Below are positions 1 to 8,516 of a stretch of DNA of 64,000 nucleotides, one piece after another (position 1 is the stretch's first letter; every line of letters starts with the position of its first letter). Where the stretch lies: positions 248,001 through 312,000 of the forward strand of contig CAVVNM010000011.1 in assembly GCA_963749575.1 (NCBI GenBank), read 5' to 3'. Source of the DNA: JAMXLO01 sp963749575 (GTDB lineage Bacteria; Pseudomonadota; Alphaproteobacteria; Acetobacterales; Acetobacteraceae). Position numbers and translations under genes: made by a program. The notes under the pieces were generated by a model that worked only from the letters and a program-made list of their open reading frames with translations, was not told the DNA's origin and ran no database searches.

Positions 1-224
1 TAGCCGTCGCCGCCGTTGTTGCCGGGCCCGGCGAGCACAAGCGTCCGGCAGGGGCGGAATCGTCGGACAATGGCGCGCGCCACTGCACGACCGGCATTGG
101 TCATCAGTGTCGGCCCAGGCACGCCAAGCGCAGGCGAGGCCGCGTCGGCGCGCGCCATCTGATCCGGCGTCAGCAACTCTGGCCGGCCGGCGAGCGAGCG
201 CAACCGCTCAGGATCGAATACCAC
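1..224 (-). CDS. nnrE: NAD(P)H-hydrate epimerase, N-terminal part (cut by window edge)
   Basis: The visible 74 codons read from a GTG at 224 down to the window edge. They contain an early segment ELLTPDQMARAD and then AGPGNNGGDGY, the glycine-rich nucleotide-binding motif of the YjeF N-terminal (NnrE) family, which epimerises damaged NADHX/NADPHX so that a partner dehydratase can repair it. Many bacterial versions are fused to the C-terminal NnrD dehydratase; that part would lie outside the window, so fusion cannot be judged. The gene is divergent from the dehydrogenase at 282, leaving about 57 bp for two promoters. Start choice is by similarity to family N-termini and is not certain. Confidence 0.8.
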   Translation of the reverse strand, partial: MVFDPERLRSLAGRPELLTPDQMARADAASPALGVPGPTLMTNAGRAVARAIVRRFRPCRTLVLAGPGNNGGDG

Positions 225-281
225 GCGTTGACTCTGCGTGGCCTCAGGGCTGACCTCAAGGGGTCCGGGAGGAGATTTGGC

Positions 282-1211
282 ATGACGCAGGTGGCGGTGG
301 TTGGCGCAGGACTGATCGGTCGCTCCTGGTCGATCGTGTTCGCGCGCGCCGGATTCGATGTGGCGCTGTGGGACCCGTATCCGCAGCAGGTCGAGGCGGC
401 GCTCGGCTTCATCGCCGAGCGGCTGCCGGAACTGCGGGAGGCCGGACTGCTCGAGGAGGCGCCGGCGGCGGTGGCCGCCCGGGTGCGCCCGGCGCCGACG
501 CTGTCCGAGGCTGTGCGTGACGCGCAGCATGTGCAGGAGAACGGGCCGGAGCAGGTGGCGGCGAAGCAGGGACTGTTCGCTGAGCTCGACCGCTTCTCGA
601 GGCCTGACGCAGTGCTGGCGAGCTCGAGCAGCGGTATTCCCGCCAGCGCCTACACGGAGGATCTTGCGGGTCGGGGACGCTGTCTGGTCGCGCATCCGGT
701 CAATCCGCCGTATCTGATCCCGCTGGTCGAATTGTGCCCAGCGCCATGGACCGATCCGGCGGTAGTGTCGCGGACGCGCGCTCTGATGACTAATGCGGGC
801 CAGGTACCGGCAACGGTCAACAAGGAGATGGATGGCTTCGCGCTGAACCGCCTGCAGGGCGCGTTGCTCGCGGAGGCGTTTCGGCTGGTGGCCGACGACG
901 TGGTCTCGCCGGCGGACCTCGATGTACTGGTGAAGCACGGCCTTGGCTTGCGCTGGAGCTTCATGGGGCCGTTGGAAACGATCGATCTGAATGCGCCGGG
1001 TGGGTTAAAGGACTACTGCGAGCGCTACGGCCCACTGTATGCCGAGTTGCAGAAGCAGATGACGCCACGCGAGTGGAATGCCACGCTGATCGACCGGCTA
1101 CAGGCGGCGCGGCGGTCGGAACTGCCGGCCAACATGCAGGGTGTGCGGCAGGAATGGCGCGACCGCCGGCTGATGGCGCTGCTCGCGCACAAGGCGACAC
1201 AGCCGGATTGA
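282..1211 (+). CDS. 3-hydroxyacyl-CoA dehydrogenase family protein (lambda-crystallin / gulonate 3-dehydrogenase type)
   Basis: A 309-residue protein beginning MTQVAVVGAGLIGRSW, a Rossmann GxGxxG NAD-binding motif at residues 7-13, followed by the family signature VAHPVNPPYLIPLVEL near residues 140-160 that holds the catalytic His. The length fits single-domain-pair 3-hydroxyacyl-CoA dehydrogenases such as L-gulonate 3-dehydrogenase, carnitine dehydrogenase and lambda-crystallin, which oxidise a secondary hydroxyl with NAD. The open frame extends upstream to 228, but GGGAGGAG sits at the right distance before 282, so that start is preferred. The true substrate cannot be read from sequence. 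Followed by about 250 bp without a clear gene. Confidence 0.85.
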   Translation: MTQVAVVGAGLIGRSWSIVFARAGFDVALWDPYPQQVEAALGFIAERLPELREAGLLEEAPAAVAARVRPAPTLSEAVRDAQHVQENGPEQVAAKQGLFAELDRFSRPDAVLASSSSGIPASAYTEDLAGRGRCLVAHPVNPPYLIPLVELCPAPWTDPAVVSRTRALMTNAGQVPATVNKEMDGFALNRLQGALLAEAFRLVADDVVSPADLDVLVKHGLGLRWSFMGPLETIDLNAPGGLKDYCERYGPLYAELQKQMTPREWNATLIDRLQAARRSELPANMQGVRQEWRDRRLMALLAHKATQPD

Positions 1212-1457
1212 GCCTGCGCCATCCACTGGTCATCCAATATGGCCAGTCGGCTGATATGACCGTAACGGGGCGACCATGGACGCTGGCGAAACCACAGGCG
1301 CTGCCGAGTTCAAGGCACGTTGACCGAAGACCCTTGATCGGCTGCGCGCGTGCGAGGTTGTCCCGCGTGACAAGTGGGGCTGCCCGTCGTTGCACAATCC
1401 CACCTGGCTGAATACGATTGCCATGATTGACCAACGCCAGACCTGATCGAGCCGACC

Positions 1458-2060
1458 ATGTTGCGGACATTCTCCAGCCGTCTCACCGCGCCACGCAGAA
1501 GCATCAGAATTCGCTGGCGTCGGCTGCTGGCAAGATCGTGGATCCTGTCGCGATACCACTACCGCTGGCACGGCCAGGCCATCGCCGGACGGCCATCCGA
1601 CCCGGTGTGGTATTTCGCCTATGGCTCCAACATGCACCACAGCGCGTTTCGCGAACGGCGTGGCATGCGTCCGAGCGAATGGCGCATCGCGCGGGTCAGC
1701 GGCTATCGGTTGCGCTTCAATCTGGAAGGCCGCCCGAAAGGAAAGGCGGCGCCGGCGAATATCTGTCCCGATCCTGACGGCGAGATGTGGGGCGTGCTGT
1801 ATCGGATCACGCGGCGAGAACTGTTGCGTCTGGATTCGACTGAAGGCGTTCCCGGGCGGCATTATCGCCATGTCCTGGTGACGGCCGAGGACCCGGACGG
1901 CAACATCGTCACCGCCGTGACCTATATGGCGCGCGGCAAAGACACCGACGGCGTCCCGTCCTTCCGCTACATCTCGCTATTGCGCGAAGGTGCCCGCGCG
2001 CACGGATTGCCGGCGGCATGGGTGCGATACCTCGACAACGTCGAACACCAGGCCGAATAA
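1458..2060 (+). CDS. gamma-glutamylcyclotransferase-like protein
   Basis: A 200-residue protein. After a basic, poorly conserved N-terminal 45 residues it shows VWYFAYGSNM, the YGSN loop that binds the gamma-glutamyl moiety in the GGCT/AIG2 fold, then MWGVLYRI and a segment LDSTEGVPGRHY typical of the family. Such enzymes release 5-oxoproline from gamma-glutamyl peptides or amines. The start at 1458 is the first in-frame ATG; the basic N-terminus may be untranslated and the real start could be nearer YFAYGSN. It converges with the permease gene at 2063, with two bases between the stop codons. Confidence 0.75.
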   Translation: MLRTFSSRLTAPRRSIRIRWRRLLARSWILSRYHYRWHGQAIAGRPSDPVWYFAYGSNMHHSAFRERRGMRPSEWRIARVSGYRLRFNLEGRPKGKAAPANICPDPDGEMWGVLYRITRRELLRLDSTEGVPGRHYRHVLVTAEDPDGNIVTAVTYMARGKDTDGVPSFRYISLLREGARAHGLPAAWVRYLDNVEHQAE

Positions 2061-2062
2061 GC

Positions 2063-2950
2063 TCAGCGTCCGCGCGGATCGAGCGCGTCGCGCAACCCGT
2101 CGCCGACCAGGTTGAACGACAGCACGACCAGGAAGATCGCCAGCCCCGGGAATACCGCGAGCCATGGCGCCTGCGTCAGGAAGCGCTGCGCCGAGTTCAG
2201 CATCGAACCCCAGGACGGCGACGGCGGCTGCTGACCCAGGCCGAGGAACGACAGGCTGGCCTCGGCGATGATCGCGGCGGCGATGGCGAGCGTGCCCTGC
2301 ACCATGATCGGCGGCACGATATTCGGCAGCACGTGGCGCACCGCGACGCGCCAGCCGGGGTTGCCGATCGCGCGCGCCGCCTCGACGTACTCGTTGCTGC
2401 TGGCATCCAGCGTCGCCGCGCGCGCCACGCGCATGAACCGCGGCGCGGTGGAGACGCCGATCGCGATCATCGCATTGGTCAGGTCGGGCCCCAGGAACGC
2501 GGCAAGCGCGATCGCGAGGATCAGGAACGGGCAGGCCAGCATGGCATCGACGATGCGGCTCAGGATGACATCGATCCAGCCCTCTGCGAAACCGGCGAGC
2601 AATCCCGCCGGCACGCCGATGCCGGCGGCGATCAGCACCGCGACGACGCCTGCCAGCAGGCTGGCACGTGCACCGAACACCACGCGCGCGAGCACGTCGC
2701 GGCCATTCTCGTCGGTGCCCATCCAGTGCGCCAGCGACGGCGCCTTGCGGATCGCGGACCATGAAGTGGCGATTGGATCGTAGGGCGCGATCAGGGGAGC
2801 GAACACCGCCACCGCGACGAACAGCACGATCACCGCGAGCCCGGCAACGGCGACAGGGCGATGCAGGAAACGGTGCACCGCAAGCTGCATCGGGCTGCGC
2901 GGCATCGCCGCGCTGCGCACGATGGCGGGGGCGACAGCGGTTGCGCTCAT
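2063..2950 (-). CDS. peptide/nickel-type ABC transporter permease (DppC/OppC family)
   Basis: 295 residues with a cytoplasmic N-terminus, a first membrane helix (AVAGLAVIVLFVAVAVFAPL), and the conserved periplasmic segment WMGTDENGRDVLARVVFGAR seen in DppC/OppC permeases, then a binding-protein-dependent transport domain with the EAA-like cytoplasmic loop (VEAARAIGNPGWRVAVRHVLPN). It would form the membrane pore with the DppB-like permease encoded upstream. Third gene of the transporter operon (binding protein, permease B, permease C), separated from permease B by a 115 bp gap holding a strong palindrome. No ATPase gene follows; the next gene is on the opposite strand. Confidence 0.9.
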   Translation of the reverse strand: MSATAVAPAIVRSAAMPRSPMQLAVHRFLHRPVAVAGLAVIVLFVAVAVFAPLIAPYDPIATSWSAIRKAPSLAHWMGTDENGRDVLARVVFGARASLLAGVVAVLIAAGIGVPAGLLAGFAEGWIDVILSRIVDAMLACPFLILAIALAAFLGPDLTNAMIAIGVSTAPRFMRVARAATLDASSNEYVEAARAIGNPGWRVAVRHVLPNIVPPIMVQGTLAIAAAIIAEASLSFLGLGQQPPSPSWGSMLNSAQRFLTQAPWLAVFPGLAIFLVVLSFNLVGDGLRDALDPRGR

Positions 2951-2956
2951 GGTGTG

Positions 2957-3051
2957 GCCCCCTCCCCCCGACCCCCTCCCGCTAGGGGAGGGGGAGGATT
3001 TCTATTGAAACTACTCCCCCTCCCCTTGCGGGAGGGGGTTGGGGGGAGGGC
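2957..3051. repeat. paired palindromic repeat (REP/BIME-like) inside the transporter operon
   Basis: Two C/G-rich arms of about 38 bases, 2957-2996 and 3014-3051, are near-perfect reverse complements (differences only at an extra C and at ga/aa and ct/ca steps). Each arm also holds a short self-complementary core (CCCCCTCCC ... GGGAGGGGG type). The layout resembles REP/BIME elements, which are usually intergenic. Lying between two permease genes, the transcript would form a strong stem that could affect mRNA stability or expression of the distal permease. Confidence 0.75.
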
Positions 3052-3065
3052 GCCGACGAACATCA

Positions 3066-4013
3066 TCAAGCCCCCCGCAGCCGCGGATTGATCACCACGT
3101 ACAGCACATCCGCCAGCAGGTTCAGCATCACGTAAAGGAACGCCGTCACCAGCACGACCCCCTGCACCACCGGATAGTCGCGGTTGAACACCGCATCAAC
3201 GACCATCTTGCCGAAGCCCGGAATGCTGAACACCTGCTCGGTCAGCACCGCACCGGAGAACAGCGTGCCAAGTTCCAGCGCACCCAGCGTCACCACCGGG
3301 ATCAGTGCATTGCGCAGCGCATGCCGGATTACCACGACGAACTCGCGCAACCCTTTGGCGCGCGCTGTCCGCACATAGTCCTGATCGAGCGACGTCAGCA
3401 TCGCACTGCGGGTATGCCGCATCAGGACCGCCGCGATCGCGTTGCCCAGCACGAACGCCGGCATGATGGTGGTGGCGAGCGACTGCCGCCAGTCCTCGGT
3501 CAGCGGCACGTAGCCCGATGGCGGCAGCCAGCCCAACTGCACCGAGATCAGCAGGATCATCATGATGCCGAGCCAGAAGTTCGGCGTGGATAGCCCCGCC
3601 AGGCCCACCGCGTTGGCGATGTAGTCCCAGAAACCATTGCGGTACACCGCAGCTATGATTCCCGCCGGCACGCCGATCAGCACCGCGATGGCGAAGGCCA
3701 TCGAGCCCAGTTGCAGCGTCACCGGCAGCTTCTGGAACACAAGTTGCGCCACCGGTTGGCGAATGCGCCAGGAGAACCCGAGATTGCCCTGCAGCACGTT
3801 CCCCATCCAGTGCAGGTACTGCACCGGCAGCGAGCGATCCAACCACAGCTCGGCGCGGATCTGCGCCAGCACCTGCGGATCACCGCGCTCCTCGCCGGCC
3901 ATCACCAGCGCCGGATCGCCCGGCATGAGCTGCTGGAGGCAGAACACCAGGATGCTGACCAGCAGCAGCGTCGGGATGATCTGCGCGATGCGCGTGCCGA
4001 GATGCCCGCGCAC
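3066..4013 (-). CDS. peptide/nickel-type ABC transporter permease (DppB/OppB family)
   Basis: 315 residues starting at a GTG at 4013 that overlaps the TAG stop of the binding-protein gene by one base (TAGTG), so translation is likely coupled. The N-terminus VRGHLGTRIAQIIPTLLLVS leads into the first membrane helix; LMPGDPALVMAGE is the conserved periplasmic segment of DppB-type proteins, and TARAKGLREFVVVIRHALRN is the cytoplasmic EAA loop that contacts the ATPase. Six membrane segments are expected. The frame is open further upstream (to 4154), but that would lie within the preceding gene and lacks family similarity. Confidence 0.9.
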   Translation of the reverse strand: MRGHLGTRIAQIIPTLLLVSILVFCLQQLMPGDPALVMAGEERGDPQVLAQIRAELWLDRSLPVQYLHWMGNVLQGNLGFSWRIRQPVAQLVFQKLPVTLQLGSMAFAIAVLIGVPAGIIAAVYRNGFWDYIANAVGLAGLSTPNFWLGIMMILLISVQLGWLPPSGYVPLTEDWRQSLATTIMPAFVLGNAIAAVLMRHTRSAMLTSLDQDYVRTARAKGLREFVVVIRHALRNALIPVVTLGALELGTLFSGAVLTEQVFSIPGFGKMVVDAVFNRDYPVVQGVVLVTAFLYVMLNLLADVLYVVINPRLRGA

Positions 4014-5515
4014 TACTTCGCCATCTCCAGCCCCTGCAAGCGGATCATGCCGTCCGGCACCGGCCGGAAGCCTTGCAGCTTCGCCGACATGCCGACGATA
4101 TTGCGCCCGTTCCACAGGTAGGTGATCGGCAGATCCTGCCGCAATACCGGCCACATCTGTCCATACAGCGTGCGCCGCTTCGCCACGTCCACCGTGCCAC
4201 GCGCGTCGTCGAGCAGCTGGTCGACGGTCGCATTGCTGTAGTGGCTGGCGTTGTTGCCCTGCCCGCTATGCAGGAAGGCGTAGGTGTTGCCGTCGATATC
4301 GACGCGGCCGGACCAGCCGATCATGTAGGCCTGGTACTCGCCACGCACCGAAGCCTGAATCGAGGAGGCGAATTCCATCGCCTGGATATGCACGTCGAAG
4401 CCCGCCTCGGCTGCCATCGACTGGATCACCTCGGAGGCCTGCAGGATGTCGGAATCATTGAAGGCCAGCAGATCGAGCTTCACCGGCAGCGTCACGCCCG
4501 CTTGTTTCAGCAGCGCCTTCGCCTTCGCCACATCGCGTCCGGGAGCCTGCAACGCTTCATCGTAGAACGGCGAACTTGGCGGCACGGCCTGCACGCTCGG
4601 CGCAAACATATCATTGAATACGACCTTCACCAGTGCGGCACGGTCGATCGCGAGATCCAACGCCTGCCGCACCAATGCACTCTGGCCATACGGATTGTTC
4701 GCCTGCGGCCCATTCGAGATGTTGTTGGTGATGCCGAAATAGCCGAGTGCGTCGTAGACCACGAGACGCAGTTTGGGGTCGGCCTTCACCGCGGCGGCAT
4801 CGGTCGTCACCACGTCGGTGGTGATCTCCACTGTACCGACCTTAAGGTTGGCCATCCGCACCGACGGATCGACCAGGATCTGATAGACCAATTTGTCGAA
4901 GTGGATGTCTTTGGCATCCCAGTAGTCGGGAAAGCGTTCCAACGTCACGTGATCCTGCGGCACGCGCTCGACGAATTTGAAGGGACCGCTGCACACCGGA
5001 TGCGCGCCAAAATCCTTGCCGGCGGCCTCGGTGGCCTTGGGCGGCAGGATCATGCCGGCGCGATCGGTCAATTGTGCCAGGAACGCGCCCGACGGCGACT
5101 TCAGCACGATGCGCACCGTTGCGGGATCCACCACCTCGACATGATCGATCGCGCTGATCTCGCTCTTGCGGAAACTGCCCTGCATCGTGAGATGGCGTTC
5201 CAGCGAATATTTCACCGCCGCCGCGTCCATCACTTCGCCGTTCTGGAACTTCACCCCGGAACGCAGATGGATCAGCAGCGTCCTGTCGTCGGCCCACTCA
5301 TAGCCGGTGGCGAGCTGCGGCACGATGTTCAGCTTCTCGTCGATGTCGAACAGCTTGTCGCAGAGCCCGGCGAACACGATGCGCCCGACATAGGTGGTGG
5401 CCAGCGTGGGATCCATCACGTCGAGGTCCTGCCGCAGCGCGATGCGCAGCGTCTGCGCGAAGGCGGGAACGGCGGTGATCAGCACACAGGCAGCGGCGAG
5501 CAGGAGACGGCGCAT
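4013..5515 (-). CDS. ABC transporter substrate-binding protein, family 5 (peptide type)
   Basis: 500 residues beginning MRRLLLAAACVLITAVPAFA, a Sec signal peptide with probable cleavage after AFA. The mature part begins QTLRIALRQDLDVMDP and contains YEWADDRTLLIHLRSGVKF, the typical early motif of the SBP_bac_5 family that binds oligopeptides or other amide-rich ligands in the periplasm. Length matches DppA/OppA proteins. The continuous open frame extends upstream to 6397 only because it runs into the frameshifted DUF1028 gene; the signal peptide fixes the start at 5515. First transporter gene of the operon, followed by the two permeases. Confidence 0.92.
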   Translation of the reverse strand: MRRLLLAAACVLITAVPAFAQTLRIALRQDLDVMDPTLATTYVGRIVFAGLCDKLFDIDEKLNIVPQLATGYEWADDRTLLIHLRSGVKFQNGEVMDAAAVKYSLERHLTMQGSFRKSEISAIDHVEVVDPATVRIVLKSPSGAFLAQLTDRAGMILPPKATEAAGKDFGAHPVCSGPFKFVERVPQDHVTLERFPDYWDAKDIHFDKLVYQILVDPSVRMANLKVGTVEITTDVVTTDAAAVKADPKLRLVVYDALGYFGITNNISNGPQANNPYGQSALVRQALDLAIDRAALVKVVFNDMFAPSVQAVPPSSPFYDEALQAPGRDVAKAKALLKQAGVTLPVKLDLLAFNDSDILQASEVIQSMAAEAGFDVHIQAMEFASSIQASVRGEYQAYMIGWSGRVDIDGNTYAFLHSGQGNNASHYSNATVDQLLDDARGTVDVAKRRTLYGQMWPVLRQDLPITYLWNGRNIVGMSAKLQGFRPVPDGMIRLQGLEMAK

Positions 5516-5547
5516 GATGAAGCTTCCCAGACTTGTTGTTATGGTGG

Positions 5548-6256
5548 TCAGGTAGGCGGTGTTCCCTCGCACGCAATGACGGCATCGATCACCGTTCGAT
5601 CGAACACGCCACAGGGGCTGCCTGCGCCGGCCAGGAACCGTCGGAACACCGCAAACCGCTCCAGGCTCACTGCATGCAGCCGACGCAGTTCGCCCAGCGG
5701 ATCGGGATGGTCGTCGGTGCGGATATCCAGGTCGGGATAGGGATCGCGGGTGCAGATCTTCAGCGCTGCCGACTGCTTGCCGCGCTTGTCGCCGCCCGCT
5801 GTTTCGCCGGCCTCCAACGCGGTGATCAGGCGCTCGGCCAGCGTGCCCGTGGCGCGTTGGAACGCGTCCAGAGTTCGTTCCACCACCGCCGCGCCGGCCA
5901 GCATGTTGCCGGCGACGGACACATCGCTTCCCCGCACCGCGCCGCACCAGGTTACACAGTCGCCACCGGTATGCTGCGCGACGCGGCCCCGCGCGTCGAT
6001 CATGTGCAGTTGCCGGTGGTCGCGGCCGGCGTCCTCGGCCAGCAGCGCGGACGCAACGGCATCCGGCGCATCGCCGGCACGCAGCCGCGCCATGCCGGCC
6101 ACTGCGTACATCGGGTTGATCAGCGCCTGGGTGGCCAGCGCCGCCGACGCCGCCTTCGACATGGATCGCCAGCGCACCCACCGCGAAGAACCGCGTCGCC
6201 ACTGCCGCGCCCAGCGCGCCGGTCGCCGGATCGCGCACCAGAATGGACCATGTCAT
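5548..6256 (-). pseudogene. DUF1028 family protein, frameshifted
   Basis: The 5' part reads MTWSILVRDPATGALGAAVA in one frame and the rest reads ALATQALINPMYAVAG onward in the next frame; together they make a normal DUF1028 protein of about 235 residues (Ntn-hydrolase-like fold, function unknown, often next to peptide transporters or peptidases). Removing one G in the run near 6142 joins the frames exactly. It ends 32 bp before the binding-protein gene, so it is probably the first gene of that operon and may act on the same peptides. Whether the shift is real or a sequencing error cannot be told here. Confidence 0.75.
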
Positions 6257-6311
6257 GGGCGTGATCCTCGCCGCTCCGCCAACTCGTCGCAAGCCGGCTA
6301 GGCTCGACGGA

Positions 6312-8438
6312 ATGCAGCCTCGCGCACCGATCACGACCGACCTCGTCCTGCTTGGTGCCGGCCATGCCCATGTCGAGGTGCTGCGCCGCTTCGCCATGCG
6401 CCGAGAGCCGGGGGTGCGCCTGACGCTGATCGGCCGGGAGCCGGAGACGCCCTACACCGGCATGCTGCCCGGACTGATCCGGGGCGACTATACGTTCGAG
6501 CAGGCGCATATCGACCTCGCGCCGCTGGCGGCGCAGGCGGGCGCACGGCTGATCCTGGCGGAGGCGACCGCGATCGACCTCGCCGCGCGCCACGTTGCGG
6601 TGACTCGGGCGGCCGATAGTCCCGTTCGACCTGCTTTCGATCGACGTCGGCGGCGAGCCTGCGATGCCGTCCGTCGGCGGAACGCCGGTCAAGCCGATCG
6701 GCCGGTTCGTCGCTCGCCTGGCGGCACTGGAGGAAACGCTGCGGCCCGGCGCGCGCATCGCCGTGGTCGGCGGCGGAGCCGGCGGAACGGAACTGGCGCT
6801 GGCCCTGGCACGACGCTACCGCGACCAGGTGCGGATCGTGCTGGTATGTGACGCGGCGGAGCCATTGGCGAGCGCCCCGTTGTACGCGCGATCCGTCGCC
6901 CGCACCGCTCTGGTCAATTCTGGGGTGGAACTGGCCTGCGGCGTGCGGGCGGGCGATTGGGTCGACGGCAGGCTGGCACTGTCCGATGGCAGTTTCCTGG
7001 AAGTCGCAACCGCACTCTGGGCGACTGGTGTGACGGGTCCGGCATTCCTCGCCGCCTCCGGCCTCGCCTGCGACGCGGTCGGTTGCGTGCGTGTGGATGC
7101 GACACTGCGGAGCGTCAGCCACGGCTCCGTCTTCGCCGCCGGCGACTGCGCGGCGATCGAGGGCAATCCTCGGCCAAAGGCCGGTGTCTGGGCGGTGCGC
7201 GCCGGAGCGCCGCTGGCAGCCAACCTGCGCCGCGTGGCGCGCGGCCGGGCGGTGCGCCGCTGGCGGCCGCAATCGGACGCATTGGCGATCGTCGGGCTTG
7301 GCGGCGGCCGCGCACTGGCATGGCGCAATGGCGTAGCGGTTTCCGGACGCAGCAGTATGGCGCTGGAAGGACTGGATCGATCGCCGCTGGATGCGGATGT
7401 ACCAGCAGCCGATGGCGCCGATGCGGAACGCCGACCCGATGCGCTGCGGCGGTTGCGGCGCCAAGGTCGGTGCCGAGGTGCTGGCGGGCGCACTGGTCAA
7501 TCTGCCTCGGCCGCCCGACGCCGGTGTACTGATCGGACTCGATGCGCCGCGACGATGCGGCGGTGATGCTGCCGCCGCATGGCATGGCGGTGGTGCAGAG
7601 CATCGATTACTTCCGTGCCTTCATCGACGATCCATTCGTGTTCGGCGAGATCGCTGCGGCGCATGCGCTATCCGACCTGCACGCGATGGGCGCGCGACCG
7701 TGGACGGCGCTGGCCGTGGCTGCCGTGCCCTACACGTCGGGCGACAAGATGCGCACCGAACTCGCTGACATGTTGCAAGGCGCCAGCGGCGTGCTGACAG
7801 CGGACGGCTGCGCACTGGTGGGCGGCCATAGCGCCGAGGCTGCTGAATTGGCACTGGGCTTCGCGGTGACCGGCCTCGCCGATCCGACCAAGCTGCTGCG
7901 CAAGTCGGGGCTGCGCGCGGGCGACGCATTGGTGCTGACCAAGCCGCTCGGCACCGGCATCATCCTGGCTGGGCATATGCGCGGCCTGGCGCGGACGGCG
8001 TGGCTGCAGGCGGCGATCGCATCAATGCGGACGAGCAACGCAGCGGCATCACTGATTCTGCGTGAGCATGGCGCGATTGCCTGCACCGACGTCACAGGTT
8101 TCGGCCTGGCCGGCCATCTGATGGAGATGCTGCGCGCCTCTCAGTCCGGCGCGATCGTTTCGCGCGACGCAGTGCCGACCCTGCCGGGAGCGCTGGAACT
8201 TGCCGGCGCCGGCGTGGCCAGCACGATGGCGCCCGAGAATCTGCGACTGCTGCCTGATATCGGGCCGGATCATCGTGCCGCGCTGTTGATCGATCCGCAG
8301 ACCTCGGGCGGGCTGCTGGCGGGGATCGTGCCGGGGCGTGCAGAAGCGTGCATCGCAGCGCTGCGTGCGGCCGGCTTGCAAGCCGCGATCATCGGCACGG
8401 TCGAGCGAGGCGAGCCGATGATCCGCATCGAGGCATAG
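6312..8438 (+). pseudogene. selD: fused FAD-dependent oxidoreductase / selenide, water dikinase (SelD), frameshifted
   Basis: An N-terminal FAD/NAD(P) oxidoreductase domain (ITTDLVLLGAGHAHVEVL, then IAVVGGGAGGTELALALA and the FAD-closing segment VFAAGDCAAIEG) is joined through WRWKDWIDRRWMRMYQ to a SelD domain with MRCGGCGAKVGAEVL, RDDAAVMLPP, ALVGGHSAEAAELALGF and LIDPQTSGGLL. The Cys of CGGCGAK matches the catalytic Cys17 of E. coli SelD and the Lys matches Lys20. The product makes selenophosphate for Sec-tRNA or selenouridine. Three +1 shifts, near 6615, 7350 and 7550, break the frame; correcting all three gives about 707 residues. Such fusions are known in other bacteria. Start chosen at 6312 just before the FAD motif. 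Confidence 0.85.
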
Positions 8439-8516
8439 ACCCGGGTCCCCTGCCATGCCCTAGCCGCGGGACGCAGGAGGCGCCTAAAGTTGGTCCGCCA
8501 CCGGTGGGAGATGCAC

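Noticed and set aside
4073..5740. Long plus-strand open frame (555 codons) opposite the binding-protein gene
   Set aside because: His/Arg-rich shadow of the minus-strand gene without start context or motifs.
4013..6397. One continuous 794-residue open frame covering binding protein and upstream DNA
   Set aside because: The signal peptide at 5515 and the DUF1028 N-terminus at 6256 show two genes; the long frame arises because the upstream gene is frameshifted.
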